DNA of 64,000 bases from Guyanagaster necrorhizus (taxonomy: Eukaryota; Basidiomycota; Agaricomycetes; Agaricales; Physalacriaceae): positions 610,383 to 674,382 of the forward strand of contig NW_025064904.1 of NCBI RefSeq assembly GCF_019112545.1, in the 5' to 3' direction. The position numbers and the translations under genes are program-made. Numbering within the stretch: the stretch's first letter is position 1; every line of letters begins with the position of its first letter. Shown here piece by piece: positions 48,078-60,357 of this stretch. The notes under the pieces were generated by a model. It made no database searches and was not told the DNA's origin. It saw nothing but the letters and a program-made list of their open reading frames with translations.

Positions 48078-48398
48078 AATAAATTTGTCTTGCTTCCTGC
48101 GACCATGTCGTTACCAAACTTCATCTGCGCCGTCGCTGGCCATGGCGTTCTCCATATCTTCAGCACCACTAAATGTTGCTTGGTTTCGTTTTCCTACCTC
48201 TGAGATGTTTGGGTTCACGAAAGCGCAGATACAAACGCTGGACACGGCAGTTAATCCCAATGGATCTTCCCGTGGCCTGGATGTCTTGAAGGACCTCAAG
48301 TTTCTGGAAATTGTACCGCAAGGTACTTGGCAAGCCTAGACAGTACAAATTATTTTTGTGTTTGTTGTATGTAATATTTGTAAAAACAACTTCCACCT

Positions 48399-49065
48399 AT
48401 GCTTCAAATTTCTTTCTTCTTCCTCTTCACGGTCGTGGCTGCGAATACCAAAATTCTCAATTTCTATGCCTCGGCAGGCCAACGAGCAGTATGGAACGAA
48501 TGGTGAGAGCGAGCATCCAGTTCAAGCAAGGTATTTAACGTCTGCCCAAGCCAACGTTGAGTGCCAACGGAAGCCAAAGGCAATGGGAAATTCTACCGGC
48601 ACCTGTGGGAATGCCTCTGTCGGACGATACCTCTCTACTCTGGATCAACCTAGACCTGTCGAGAAGGGAACGGACAGCCTATACCTTGCGTGTCTCGTGG
48701 GCGGCATACGTTCGTGGTATCACCATCACTACCAAGTACTCATTGTGACTTGCATGCAGCACCCGACCGACGTTTTCATTGACGTCCTCGATGGGCCAGC
48801 TCGAGCACATATTCGCTTCGTCGATGCCGGCGTCCTTACTCCAGGGCGAACAAAGCAGCCTCATCCCGTGCCATTCAGTATCGTCTTGGAGCGCCTGTAC
48901 TTTGGTTTCCTCCCGGCTTCTGTTGTACCTACTCTTGTTTTCATGGCGGTCGTTGTCCTGATTGCAGGTTTTGCTCTCTCTAGGATCAATGCATATCTGG
49001 AGAAAATATCGGTCGAAGCTAGGAGGGAGAGACGTTTGAAATCATTTGGCGTAACGACTCGTTGA
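48399..49065 (+). CDS. Single-pass ER membrane protein, Pga1-like
   Basis: The N-terminus MLQISFFFLFTVVAANT is a signal peptide. The luminal part has SQRQWEILPAPVGMPLS and RTAYTLRVSWAAY-HPTDVFI, then ARAHIRFVDAGVLTPG. The transmembrane segment is FGFLPASVVPTLVFMAVVV, followed by a basic cytosolic tail (EARRERRLKSFGVTTR). Two introns are used. The pattern of luminal sandwich, one membrane span and basic tail resembles fungal Pga1, a partner of the GPI second mannosyltransferase Gpi18. That identity is inferred from memory of similar fungal proteins; the membrane topology is seen. Confidence 0.55.
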
Positions 49066-49380
49066 TATTGCCAGGAACCGAGCGCACCAAGAAGTTTGTT
49101 CAAACGTATTTTATGCGTCAAATATATTCGTCACTCACTATTTATGGCTGCGCTTTCAAAAATCGTTCCTACTTTCCGGTCTCGGCCTGCATTACTCTTC
49201 TTCTTGGTAAGACGTGATTCCGTGCTCTCCAGTGCAAACTATAATAGATTGCGCACCTGCCTATCTTACAGTGACAAAAACGTCGACTCGCGAAATTCGA
49301 CTTCATGATGGCGCGATATCGTTCACACACCCCGAAAACACTTATTATCGGCATCGCTTCCTAATCTCTTTCGTATAACC

Positions 49381-51621
49381 ATGGTCTTCTCAAAACTACA
49401 TTGCCTATCACTGTTTCTATCGAGTGCTTGGGCGCAGCAGGTCGCCTTCCAAAGGCTCGAATTCCACCACCAAAGTCACGACACTTCAGAGTGGACCCAA
49501 TTCAACCATACGATCAAGCATGTCGCGGTTATCGGGGCAGGTCAGGACCATCTTGTGGTCGATATCTGGCATGTTTGCTGACTTGATCATGATCTAAGGT
49601 CCTGCGGGGCTCCAAGCAGCCGCTGCTCTGGTAGAACACAACTTTACAGTACGCCTCTTTGACCGCGCTCCTGGTCCGGGTGGAAACTGGTTCTATTCTG
49701 AAGAGATTCCTGTTCGGGAGTCTTACCCGTAAGCTGAGCCCAATACCTTGCTGAAAAATGCTCATATCGCGCGCAGAGACGAACCTTTGGGAAAGCAAAA
49801 GTGGGTTCCTGACCATCTTCCCGTAACCCAGTACTACCAAGAAGGTAACGATGGTGTGAGTCTGGACGAGAGGTGGAGAGAGCATTGGCTCCCGCGTCCG
49901 ATTTGGGACTCGCTATCCACGAACTCACCCGCAGTCATTACTGAACTTCCCGATGTGCCATATTTGCCTGACCACGTATGTTCATCACTACTTTCTGATA
50001 TACCATGCCTTAGTAATACTTGTTTAGCCTTGGGTGATCCCTGCTCATACAATCCAGACGCATGTTCGCGCCTATGCCTCCCTTCACAAGCTCAATGTGA
50101 ACGACAACCCGGCAGTAACGGCTTACTCAACACGCGTCGAGAAGCTTGCGAAGAAACCTAACAGTTCAGCGTGGACGCTTACTCTGAAGCATCTCAAAAA
50201 GCTTGAAGAATCGCACCGGATTAAAGCTACTTGGTGGACCGAGGAATTCGATGCTGTTGTTGTTGCCGCAGGACCCTATGATCAACCTCATGTACCCAAC
50301 ATTGAAGGTCTAATTGAGTGGAGCAAAGTAAGGGCCGTCGACGATCCGTCCAGGTTTAGTGTCTATCATTCGAGGGTCTATCGTACCCCGCAGCGGTACA
50401 CTGGAAAGGTATGTTCGTGATTACAGAAGATATCAAGTGGCTAACGAACGTCTCCTGAGCAGAACGTACTGGTCGTTGGTGTTGGCACCTCTGGCTCGGA
50501 AATCGCTCGTGATATCATACCTTATGCTAAGAAGGTTTATGCTAGCTCGAAGGTTTGCATCTTGGTTTTGTCATACTCTGCAAAGTCGTTGATCCTTGAG
50601 ATAGAAATACGTCTGGGACAACCTCCACCCCTTCCAGCGCCGTTCCTTTCGCAGATTCCCTCCCGAGACTGAATTTATTCCCGAGATTGCCTCTTTTAGT
50701 GCGCTGCCCTCGTTTGATAACGGCATAAAGGCAGGAAAGATAACTCTCGTGAATGGTAGTGTTTTGGAAGGTATCGATGAGGTATACGACTCAATTTCTC
50801 TCGAACACCTTTCAGAGTGCTGAAGTGATTGTCAGATTATCCTCGCGACAGGATACAAGAGGTCAAACTCATTCCTTTCAGCAATCCTTAATGGGTAGGT
50901 GCTGTCCAGAGTCTTGTCTAATCCTCAGCTGATAGATTCTTATGCAGCACTCTCGGCAACAAATTCCAAGCCCCATCTAGTCCTCCGTCCGATGTATTCA
51001 ATGGAAATCCTCTGCGGAACGTTCACTGGACTGGGCATTACATCCCTGACCCGACGCTTGCATTCACCAATGGTATGTATTCTAAGTTCGTATATACATA
51101 TTACTTATTTTCGGTTTTAAGTACGTCCATGGACCATCGGTCAATATCAGTCGTATGCGCTCGCCAAAGTATGGGAGGGAACTGCGCGGATTCCTAACGA
51201 GGCTGAGCTGTGGAGGCAATACAATGGTACGAGATACACACATTTCCGCGGGCTCTTTGGAACTGGTCCCTCGGAAGGTCAGTCTTGACTCGTCATGCTG
51301 GACTCAAATTTGACTTTGACTTTTAGCTATCGTTCGCCAATATGTGGCGTGGCTCAACAACGAGTCTCTCGAACATGGTGGTAGACTCGTCTCTCCTTGG
51401 CCTGTACAGTACGTTTTGTGCCTCCCCCTCGTTTCCTTCGAGTTGTGTATTGATAAAGGGATATCAGGAACTGGGAGGTGTTTTCTTATTATGCTAATCA
51501 GGAATGGGAAAAAGATTATATTACGAGGGAGAATTTTACGCAGTTTGAGAAGTTGCCCGCGGATGAGTGGACGAAGGCTGATGTATGGGATGCTTCCGTT
51601 CTGGAGGACGAGTTCTGGTAG
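49381..51621 (+). CDS. Flavin-containing monooxygenase (FMO) with signal peptide
   Basis: The protein starts MVFSKLHCLSLFLSSAWAQQ, a signal peptide, so it probably enters the secretory pathway. The FAD motif follows, HVAVIGAGPAGLQAAAALVE, then RLFDRAPGPGGNW. The NADPH motif is NVLVVGVGTSGSEIARDI. The ATGY motif is IILATGYKRS. Between lie WVIPAHTIQTHVRAYAS and VVVAAGPYDQPHVPN. The end is WDASVLEDEFW. About ten introns split it and each junction keeps frame. FMOs oxygenate nucleophilic N or S atoms or act as Baeyer-Villiger enzymes; the FMO-identifying FxGxxxHxxxY motif is present in part (RFSVYHSRVY). The substrate is unknown. Confidence 0.92.
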
Positions 51622-53582
51622 ATTTGAGGCATGATCATTGATATGCGGTGATTTGCAAATGTACCTTGTCTTCTTAGGGCCGCATGCAATAACAAATGGA
51701 TGTACTATTTTGTTATATGCCCACTGAGGCCGAAAGCTGGGGTATGCGTATACACAGGTACCAGTTCCATCGAATAAGTGTTGAATGAAGATTTGAGATG
51801 AACGGATGCGAGTGGGTCAGTAAGGTCCTGTGACGGTTGACCCAATTCGCGTTCGTGTCGGGCTAACAAAGGATAGAGAGATGAGCGAGGACCACGGATG
51901 AGAAAAAAATATTAGCGCCGATCAGAAATACTACCTTGTTTCTCCGTTCTCGTTTATGAATGATTCTGAGATCACCAAGGTACTGAAGTTATTCTTTGTC
52001 CTGATTCTGAATCAGTTTGAGTCGGTTCTGGAGGCAGTTGGACTGTTTCAGTTTACAAGAACGAGAGGAGAGGAGTATCATATATAAGGCACGAACACAA
52101 GTATTCATGCACATGAATGAGATCCATAATATCATAGGACAATCTGGCTGATAAAGAGAGAAGATACTAAGTCCTTGGAAGCCTGATGACTCGGAGAGAA
52201 CAAGTCCCTGTGTCTACTTCAATCGCTATCCTCGTTCTCACTGCCATCAAAACCATCACGGCCCCTCCTTTGAAGGGAAGAAGGTTTCAGTGGGTAGTTG
52301 CGCTCCTGAGACTAGTTTCATCGTAATGATTCATATGTGCGGCGACAGGCCCCAAAGCGGCGGTTGCAAGTCGGCGGCACTGTAGTGCGAAAGTCTCTTG
52401 CTATGCGTCAGTACATATCGATGCATAGCAGCACCTCGTATCGTTCTGAGAGGAGGTTGTGATATCAAGCTATTTCCAAGTTCCAAGGCGATGCAGATGG
52501 AGGGTCCGTTCCACCGCTGTTGGTGATCTGTTCGAGATGGCGTTACAAAGGAAGAACGGAGGGCTGGACAAGGATGTCACTGATGCTGTGCTGGACGACT
52601 CGGCTCAGGTGAGAAAGAATAAATATGCGCCATGAGAAGGGATCGAGATATGACCTTGGCCGAAACTTCTATCCTGGCCGGTGGTATCCAGTCGCAATAT
52701 CAGGAGCTATCCGGGTAAAGGGAGGGATGACAGGCATGAATTTTACCTGTGAGATGAGGGAAGAAGATGTCCTTCTTTGGCTTCGGAAGAATACTCAGGC
52801 TTGGTGGAGCTCAGATGATAGCAAGCTCGTGATACCAGTTTGTTTATATCGAGATATTTTCCTCACTGACTGAGCGAGGTCCAGTCGACTGCTGTAGAAG
52901 CCTGACATTATGCTGGTGTTATAAGTATACCAAAGAATACTTTGCAGGCAGACGTTGCATCGGCTAAAAGCGGTCTGATAGAATTTCGGGAAGTCCTGGA
53001 GCCTCCTTCATAGCGACCCATTCCTGGGGGCTATTGTATCCAGGAGGCGGTGCCAAGAAAAAAGTTCGTAACTTTGATAAATATAAAGGATATTAACGGA
53101 AAAGTCGAAGTGGAGCTTCTAGTGCTTCGGCAAAACGACGACGGCAGACTTGATATAGGAGATATCTACCAGTCTCATAGATGCAGAGCAGATACAGGAG
53201 ACAGATCCACAGCTGGATACAAGGAGCAGTTTAGTACAAGACACAAAATGCGCCTCAAGTTCAGGTTGTTACCCTTTGGACCACCTTTGTTTTAACCAAA
53301 AGTAGATGAGCATGCTGCGGGTAGCCAAACCACTTGATTCGGGTCTCGAGTGAAGTTCGATTTCATTATTAGATTATGCCCAGTGGTAGCGCTACCTGGA
53401 TTTGCTCCCGACATGAGTGTGGTCGTTCAACCCTGATCGGGTAAGCGATCGGCTCTACTTTTGCCGGACCGATGTCCCGGACCGGTTGTCTTCCACTTTC
53501 TATTTCATTCTACGTGTCTTCATCCTCCCACGTTATCCGGTGTCGTGTCAGTTTCCCTCTAGTTATCTATTAGAAGAGGGAC
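51622..53582. other. 2-kb region with only small open frames
   Basis: The frames at 52625-52873 (NFTCEMREEDVLLWLRKNTQ) and 53050-53295 (KKFVTLINIKDINGKVEVEL) have no recognisable family. The base pattern is AT-rich with many stops. No promoter signal stands out, apart from being upstream of the transporter. Confidence 0.35.
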
Positions 53583-54971
53583 ATGTTTTCCAAGCGCGAC
53601 CCTAATCCTGTATCTTCTGATCCAGGTGTCTCACTGGCACAGGCATCGTCAAGTGTATTTGACTACACCTCTGTAACAACTTTTCTCCGTGTTTTGTCAT
53701 CCAGCTAATATATGTTTTCAGATATTTTCTTTGGTATTTGGAGGTTGCTGCTCGTATGTTTTACCGCGATATTGCCAGGATACACGCTTGATGCAACTTT
53801 TCCTCTTAGGAACGTCTGGCTCTACGAAAATCTCCTCCTGCTTAATCCACGAATTGGTGAATCTTAGACTTATTCTGCCTCTCTGTTTTTGGACGTGAGC
53901 CAACGCTGCCTTTACTCCAGGTTCCGCACTCACTTTTTCACAAATGATGTTCATTTCTCTGCAATCATTTCCGTCGTTCGTCACTCGTTCACCAGATACG
54001 TGGATACCGCGACTGAAGCCACGACAAGTACCACTTAAGAACTGGGCTACCCAAGTGCTCGTTTTATCAACCGGATCGCTATTAAATAACTGGGTCTTTG
54101 CCTTCAATGTGCCTCTTACTGTGTTGATGGTCTTCCGTTCGGCTGGTAAACATGTCGAGTTCTCTGGCTTATGACGTATCTCAAGCCACCTGCAGGCCTC
54201 CCCGTTTCCATGTTATTCGGATTCTTCTTCATGAAGAAGAGATATAGCTTTGTGCAAGTGGTAGGCCTTTCTTGTCTTCAGGTTTTTTTTGTTAACTGAG
54301 TTTTTTAAGTTCTCGGTCATTATGGTCTCTTTGGGAGTTACAATCGCAACCTTTTCTCGTCCACGATCGGGCGCACCTTCACAATCAAATTCTGATGTCC
54401 AGCAGTATTCGGTAGGAATTGTGATGCTGATCTTGTCCTTGTTGTGTACCGGTTTTCTTGGGATGCTCCAAGAGAAGACCTATCAAAGATACGGCCCCTG
54501 CTGGAAAGAAGGAGTATTTTATACGGTACAGTGCTGCCATTCTTGTTTTCTTCTTTACTGATAGAAGACACAAGCATTGTCTCTCTCTTCCTATCTTCCT
54601 ATTCCTGGTTCAGGACGTTAGGCAGGGCTTGGCGAGTCTTTCCGAACCAACGGAGACTTCGGCTGGCACGCCATGGTTAATCTTGGCAGGAAACCTTGTT
54701 ACGCAGCTTATATGTGTTTCGGGGGTGAACCGATTGACATCCGTGAGTTTCATCTGCTACGCAAAGTCATTAGCTGAGTCAACGGCAGCGAGTATCGTCT
54801 GTGTCGACGAATTTGGTGCTAACGACGAGAAAGGCGATCAGTTTATGCTTTAGCGTATGGTGGTTTGGGAACGGATGGAATCTTCAACTTGGTATTGGTG
54901 CTTCTATGGTATTCCTGGGTAGCATGTTGTATAGCGCGGGTGCCAGGGTAGAAAAGAAAAAGATAGAATAA
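53583..54971 (+). CDS. YEA4: UAA-family nucleotide-sugar transporter (UDP-GlcNAc type)
   Basis: Such ER/Golgi carriers import UDP-GlcNAc for chitin and glycan synthesis. The start is MFSKRDPNPVSSDPGVSL, then SLVFGGCCSNVWLYENLL with the first membrane span. Characteristic blocks follow: TGSLLNNWVFAFNVPLTV, VFRSAGLPVSMLFG, GMLQEKTYQRYGPCWKEGVF, LAGNLVTQLICVSGVNRLTS, then STNLVLTTRKAISLCFSVW. The end, EKKKIE, is a lysine-rich ER-type tail. About nine introns; a stretch that looks broken (54.5-54.85 kb) reads through once spliced at CACAAG|CATTGT and TCC|CGAGTATCG. Length is about 380 residues. The first exon is less certain than the rest. Confidence 0.86.
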
Positions 54972-56221
54972 TATAATAGGCGTTCGGGCGGTGTATCATT
55001 TGATTGCCGGAGACGGTCTTTTCCGACTCGCGGGCTGCTCGTTACTTAGCTTTCCCAACGTTCACGTCCGTTCGTCATGTTAGAAAAGGTAGACTCTTTC
55101 CACTTTATGGAGACCAGCAACATATCGTATTCAAGGTATCCTGGCTCTGGACACCAGCGCCTGCGCCAGCACCCGCAAAATTCGACCCAACGGATCCCAA
55201 AATGAATCCGTTGAACCCGCAGGGCTTGAAACCGTGTGTCGAGTTGGAATTAGTATTCGTATGATGCTCACGTATTCTCTCAAGGTGCTGTGCGTGCCCA
55301 CAGACAAAGTCGGCTCGTGATGACTGTTTCCTCAACGCCGGTGTGGAAGCCGACGAAAAATGCAGAGAGCTTGTTGCAAGTCATATAGCCTGTATGCAGG
55401 GATTGGGATTTAAAGTCTGACTTTCTGCTGCTGCCGTCGATACACAGAGGACAATATATATCTCTTGCGAAGAGAACGACTTGTGTGTCAGTGTTCTGTG
55501 AGAATCAGTAGCTTTCTGGTGAGTTCCCTCATCTTCTACAGTATATTTTTTAAGACTCAATCCCGAAACAGTGAGAGATAGGTAACTCGGCCATTAAATG
55601 GCGCCTGCTTACACGGAGTACCCAAGTGTTCCAAGTCTCGCCGGGCACAGTTCATTGGCGTGCTCTGACGGCTGTCTGTGTTGACCCAAAATCGCAACAA
55701 GTACACTATCTACTAAAACACGGTGGAGGTACTAGTCCTCAGCCTCCCTCCTTTTCTCTTGTCCTGGTCCCTCTGCTCATTGATCTGATTTCATCTGGTG
55801 TTTCTTGTGAGGTATAGTAACGGACATGTACGGTATTTTTTTGCTCCCTGGGTGGGGCTAATTAAGTTGGGTTCTGCGTTTTGCCTAGGCCATGGAGTGT
55901 TTTGCGAGTGTGTCATGCATGAATGTCGTGTTGGCTGTGCTCTCGTGGTATGCGATGACTATATCCGTGTTCTTCTTCTGTATCATAGTACTCTTCCTCT
56001 TCTCACTATTCTCTTTCCGTTTACCGCATGGACAGTTAACATCCTTGCTTAGCACAAATTGTGCATAGTATTCGCCGATTCATCCATGTCCTGTTCTGCA
56101 TTACAGGACTCGGCCGTATACTTCTCTTTTCCCTGGGAAGGCCTTGACATATTTTAATGATACATTTGTTTCCGATCCTTAGACATGCCTACTACATTAT
56201 ACTGTATATAACAGCGTCCAT
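54972..56221. other. 1.25-kb intergenic region
   Basis: A plus-strand frame at 55004-55264 includes VSWLWTPAPAPAPAKFDPTD, which matches nothing I know. Other frames are short. It lies between the 3' ends of two convergent genes. No RNA gene is seen. Confidence 0.35.
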
Positions 56222-57673
56222 CTAGTCTAAAATCAATTTGCGCTCCCGGATAAAGCCATACTTGGTTCCGATGATATCCTGCAGTCCTTCCTGCACACCA
56301 ACGAAATCATGACGGCCTGCCAACAACTTGACGAGCATGACATCTCTGTTGCCATCGGTGAATTCTTCTACGGTTCCAAAGTTGTCCAGCTTTGTATGTG
56401 TGACCAACTCTTCCCGCCTTTCTTTTCTAGCGCTTACTTGCGAGGTGAAGGTGGCCCAGTCTTCTTTTGACAAGGCCGAAGGATTTGTGGGTAGCTTGAC
56501 GGTCGGAAGGTGGGGTTCGAGGAAGGCGTTGAAGAGTGTTTCGGAGTGGGTATAGGGTATATCCCAGTCGTTCTCTGCGAAAGGGTATAAAAGACAGCAG
56601 AGAAACAACGATTATAACACTGACCGGCATGGGCGATAGTCACTTCGCCCTTTATTCTCTGCAAGTAGATGTGAATAAACGGGTTCAACTGCAGTCAGAG
56701 GATGAAACACACAGGAACGATGCTAAAGGTATCGAATTTGTGGATCAATGCCCAGGAAACAATATCTGGGCAAGATCATCGTGAGCGTAAGCTGAGAACC
56801 GACTTGAGAAAACTGACTGGCGGCGTAGGGGATCATAGACAGAGGCTTCATCAAGGGTACAGCCCCAAACACGTTGTACGTCTTCAGAACGTCTTCAATG
56901 CTCGAAAACGGGCTCATAAGGACGACGCCTCGATAGTTGACGCCTTCGTCTGAGAGTTCAGCGGCTAAACGAGCGCCCACGCCTGTGCCTAGACTGTGGC
57001 CAACGATGAGGATGTCTTCGCCTCTTGCACCCTGGCTGATCAACCACTCCCACGCAGCTCTCGCGTCGCGGACCAAGCCGTCCTCACTGGGTGTTCCGGA
57101 GCTTTCGGCGAAACCGCGATAGTCGATGGCCAGGACATTGGCATGAAGGCGAGAGGAGTAAGCCTGGTAATGTTGTACCCGCGCATTGAAGGCCCGAGTG
57201 CCGGCGTTTCCATGCAGGAAGAGAATGGTGGGGGAGCTTCTTATAGCATCGGATATGAGCAGCTCGGGTGACTGAGGTGGAAATGGAATGGTCTGGTACT
57301 GTCTGTCGGAGAGAACGAACCATGAACCGAGGGATTCGTTGTCGGACGTTTGAATCTTGAAGTTGTATGTTTTGTTTGCTGGGACAAGGTTACACACTGT
57401 CGCTAGCTTGCTACAGAGACAGGAATAACGCACGAGAAAGACCATATTTCTCTGGGGCGTCAAAGTCGGCAAACCAGGGAACACGAACAGCATTAAGATA
57501 TATTGTACTAGAATCAAGTCAGCAAGACGTGTATGCAGGCGATGAGGTTGTACTGACTGGCCTTGAAAGTACGGAATCGTTAGTAGACCCACGGTGACCA
57601 AGTAAACACCGCCAAGGACAGCAAATACGGTCCGAGCCTTGGTTAGAAAGGAATTCGTTAATAGACGGTCCAT
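56222..57673 (-). CDS. ABHD12-like alpha/beta hydrolase
   Basis: Members hydrolyse monoacylglycerols or lysophospholipids at membranes. The start MDRLLTNSFLTKARTVFAVL contains a transmembrane segment (VFAVLGGVYLVTVGLLTI). The fold starts at RSSPTILFLHGNAGTRAFN, then ANVLAIDYRGFAESSGTPSE, and the nucleophile elbow ILIVGHSLGTGVGARLAAEL. The C-terminal blocks are ENDWDIPYTHSETLFNAFLE (Asp) and LLAGRHDFVGVQEG (His). It ends YGFIRERKLILD. Four to five introns are used. The catalytic triad is complete. About 400 residues is normal for the family. Confidence 0.88.
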
Positions 57674-57948
57674 TTCTGAGTGTTAGAATATGAGAAATGT
57701 CAAGTCAACGTTGAGAACGTTGATGCTGAAAAACAAACTGTTCGATCACATGCCCAACCGTGACTTACTTCAATACACCAAGCCCGCCAGAATAGAGAAT
57801 CAACACCGTACGTACAGTAATTGCTACATGAAAAAAATGCAAGGTATAACTAGTATAGCTAGTACAAAGTAATAATAATAAGTCCCAGCCAACAATAATT
57901 TACGCTGCAGAGCCAAGTAGTGATACCGAAAAGAACTCAACCATGTCG

Positions 57949-60357
57949 TCAAGATATCCGGGCTTCGCGATGATATTCTGGCGGTAGCTCATCCTCATCC
58001 CATTCGCCCCCTGCTTGCAATCTCTCATTTAACAGTCTGACCAACTCCTCTGTGGGCAGATCAACCCTCTGTGGCTGCTCGTTCGACGGACCAGCCACGG
58101 GTTCCGGCACTGGTGGTTGCGGCTCCGACGGTCTGGTGGCACTTTCTTGCAAGATCGCGGTTGATTGAGCATGCAGAAGAGCTGCTTTCTCCCCAATAGA
58201 AGATGACTGTCCCTCACGACTAAGTCCTCCCGCTGACATTTTCTCAGATCTCTGACTGCTCGTCGGCGAATGTTGCTGTCTGTCAGAATTCGAGTACGAG
58301 GAGGTCAAAGGCGCCATTATGAATGGCGTAGGTGCAGGGAGTGAGACGGGTGATGGAGAAAAGTCATCGTCCAATACGACAGACCTGCGCATTTTCTCGC
58401 GTCGTCGTCGCCGGCGAAGGAATAGAACGAGACCGATAATGGCGAGGATGGAGATACCACCGATGACGCCTCCTGCGATAGGGCCCGTGGGGCTGGAAGA
58501 TCTTGAACCTGAACCAGAGCTCGAATCGGAGCCGGAGCTTGAACCCGAGCTCGAGGTTGACGAAGGTGCCTCTTGGTCTTTAAGCAGTATGCCGTTGATG
58601 AGAACGCTCAGGGCAATAGTCTGGTTGTCACTTTGAAAGTCAGAGCTTGGTGGCCCGACCCATTCAGCACCGTATACATTGGTTCCATTTGATGTCGCCA
58701 GTTCGAGGACGGCATTATACTGGGAATGTGTTCAATAATTATATAGGCATTATATACGCCAGCACACACATACCTGCACACCTATGTATTCCTTGACATA
58801 ATTTCGCATATCAGAATACGTAGTGTTCCGCCAATACACCGCGCCGAGGCCGCGCATCATCAAAAGGTCGCCACTCTTGGAATCTGCAAAAAAACAGTTA
58901 GTCGCTGCATCTCAAAGTCAAGCCTTTTAGCACCCACCCCCATTCGCAATGACGCCATCGTTGCCTTGCCAAGCGTCATTGGTCACTGCAGCTGCTACGG
59001 TCTCCTGAAGCAGAGTTTGCGTGCTCGCGTTTCCGCTGATCGAAGTTAGTATGGCCAGGCCCTCGATGAACAATCCAGAATTATATGGATGCGTCCCTGA
59101 ACCGACCGAGCATGAGTCGTTCTTTCTGGCAGAAATGGAATCCTGGACCACGTTCTCTACATTATAGAGATGTGAATGGATAAATGTCGCTGATTCGATG
59201 GCTGCGTTCAGATACGTCTCGTTGCCGGTTGCTTCGGCCAACAGAGCAGATACACTGGTTTGGTAGGATGTAAGCATGATGAAGGAAGGAAGGATTCATA
59301 GAACCTACACTAGAAACGAGCTAAGGATCAAAGTGTCAAAGTCTGGAGAATTGCTAGTGGTCAGAGGCTCACCCTGTGGCTAAGCCGACGATGCTCGGAT
59401 TATCCGAGTCCGTTTCCTAAGAAAAAATAAGAGAGATTAGAATAGGTGGCTAAATAATCATGGCTTACCCAGAAAGTACCGCCAGCCATGGTGACTGCAA
59501 ACTGAAGTCAGGTCCATTCAGATGAAAGCTGGACACGCGATGCTCACTGCCTTGGCACGTAGACTGCACGGAAAATGACTTTACGGACGTGTTCCCGGAT
59601 GAAACGTCGGCGTCTGAGAGGGTGTAAGCCCTCGCGGATGTCCAAGAGGTGACAGCGTAGTTCAGAAACGTTTCGTCCTGGTAGATTTCATAGGCGCGGG
59701 CGGCTGCATAGCCGTAGGCGCTGTAAACCCATTTGATATGACATCCGGTGAAAAGAGCGGGGGGGGGGAAGACTCACAGTCCGTAGTTTAGCTATTGATT
59801 GAGGGGGAAAAGATAAACAGATGAGGGTTTATATAAAACATAGACTAACACTTGGTTGTGGGAGAAAAAAAGTCAGCTCGATAGCGCTGTAGAAAGAGAT
59901 AGACGCACAATTCGTCCAGAAAATTCGACCGATCTGCCTCGATGAGTGGAAAATACTTCTTCAACACATCTTTGTATGTCGTCTGATTTGTTATCCTGTC
60001 GAACTCGGCCATCTCTGCGTAAAATGCTCCCGGTGTGCCATAAGCAGAATCTAAACGCAACCTTAAAAACGTGCGCAAGGAGAGAGAGATAAAAATACTA
60101 ACCATTAAATGACCCATCACTCTGGAGGTAGCCGAGCGTTTTCTCCAGGGCAGCACTGACAATGCTGATACGGTTATCCTGGGATGTGGTTACATTCGGG
60201 CTCTGAGAAGAGAGAGAGGATGATCAGCTGTCGATAGTTCCGAATAATGACCATCGGAATTGCTCACTCGCCAGGAGGACGAAGGCGTGAAATCTTGAGC
60301 GGCGATTATTAGAAGAGAATGAGCGACCAGCGTCCAGAAGATAAAGAGGGACACCAT
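57949..60357 (-). CDS. Membrane-anchored glycoside hydrolase family 76 (alpha-1,6-mannanase)
   Basis: GH76 enzymes cut alpha-1,6-mannan in fungal walls; DCW1/DFG5 members help link GPI proteins to the wall. The signal peptide is MVSLFIFWTLVAHSLLIIAA. Spliced blocks include ISIVSAALEKTLGYLQSDGS, YGTPGAFYAEMAEFDR and TGNETYLNAAIESATFIHSH. Later come HPYNSGLFIEGLAILTSIS, NDAWQGNDGVIANGG and LLMMRGLGAVYWRNT. A Ser-rich stalk leads to a transmembrane segment (GGISILAIIGLVLFL), an Arg cluster, and a long cytoplasmic tail ending LPPEYHREARIS. About ten introns are used. The membrane anchor and long tail differ from GPI-anchored yeast relatives. Confidence 0.87.

Noticed and set aside
54440..54860. 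Broken nucleotide-sugar transporter
   Set aside because: Two introns restore HCLSLPIFLFL and STNLVLTTRKA in a single frame.
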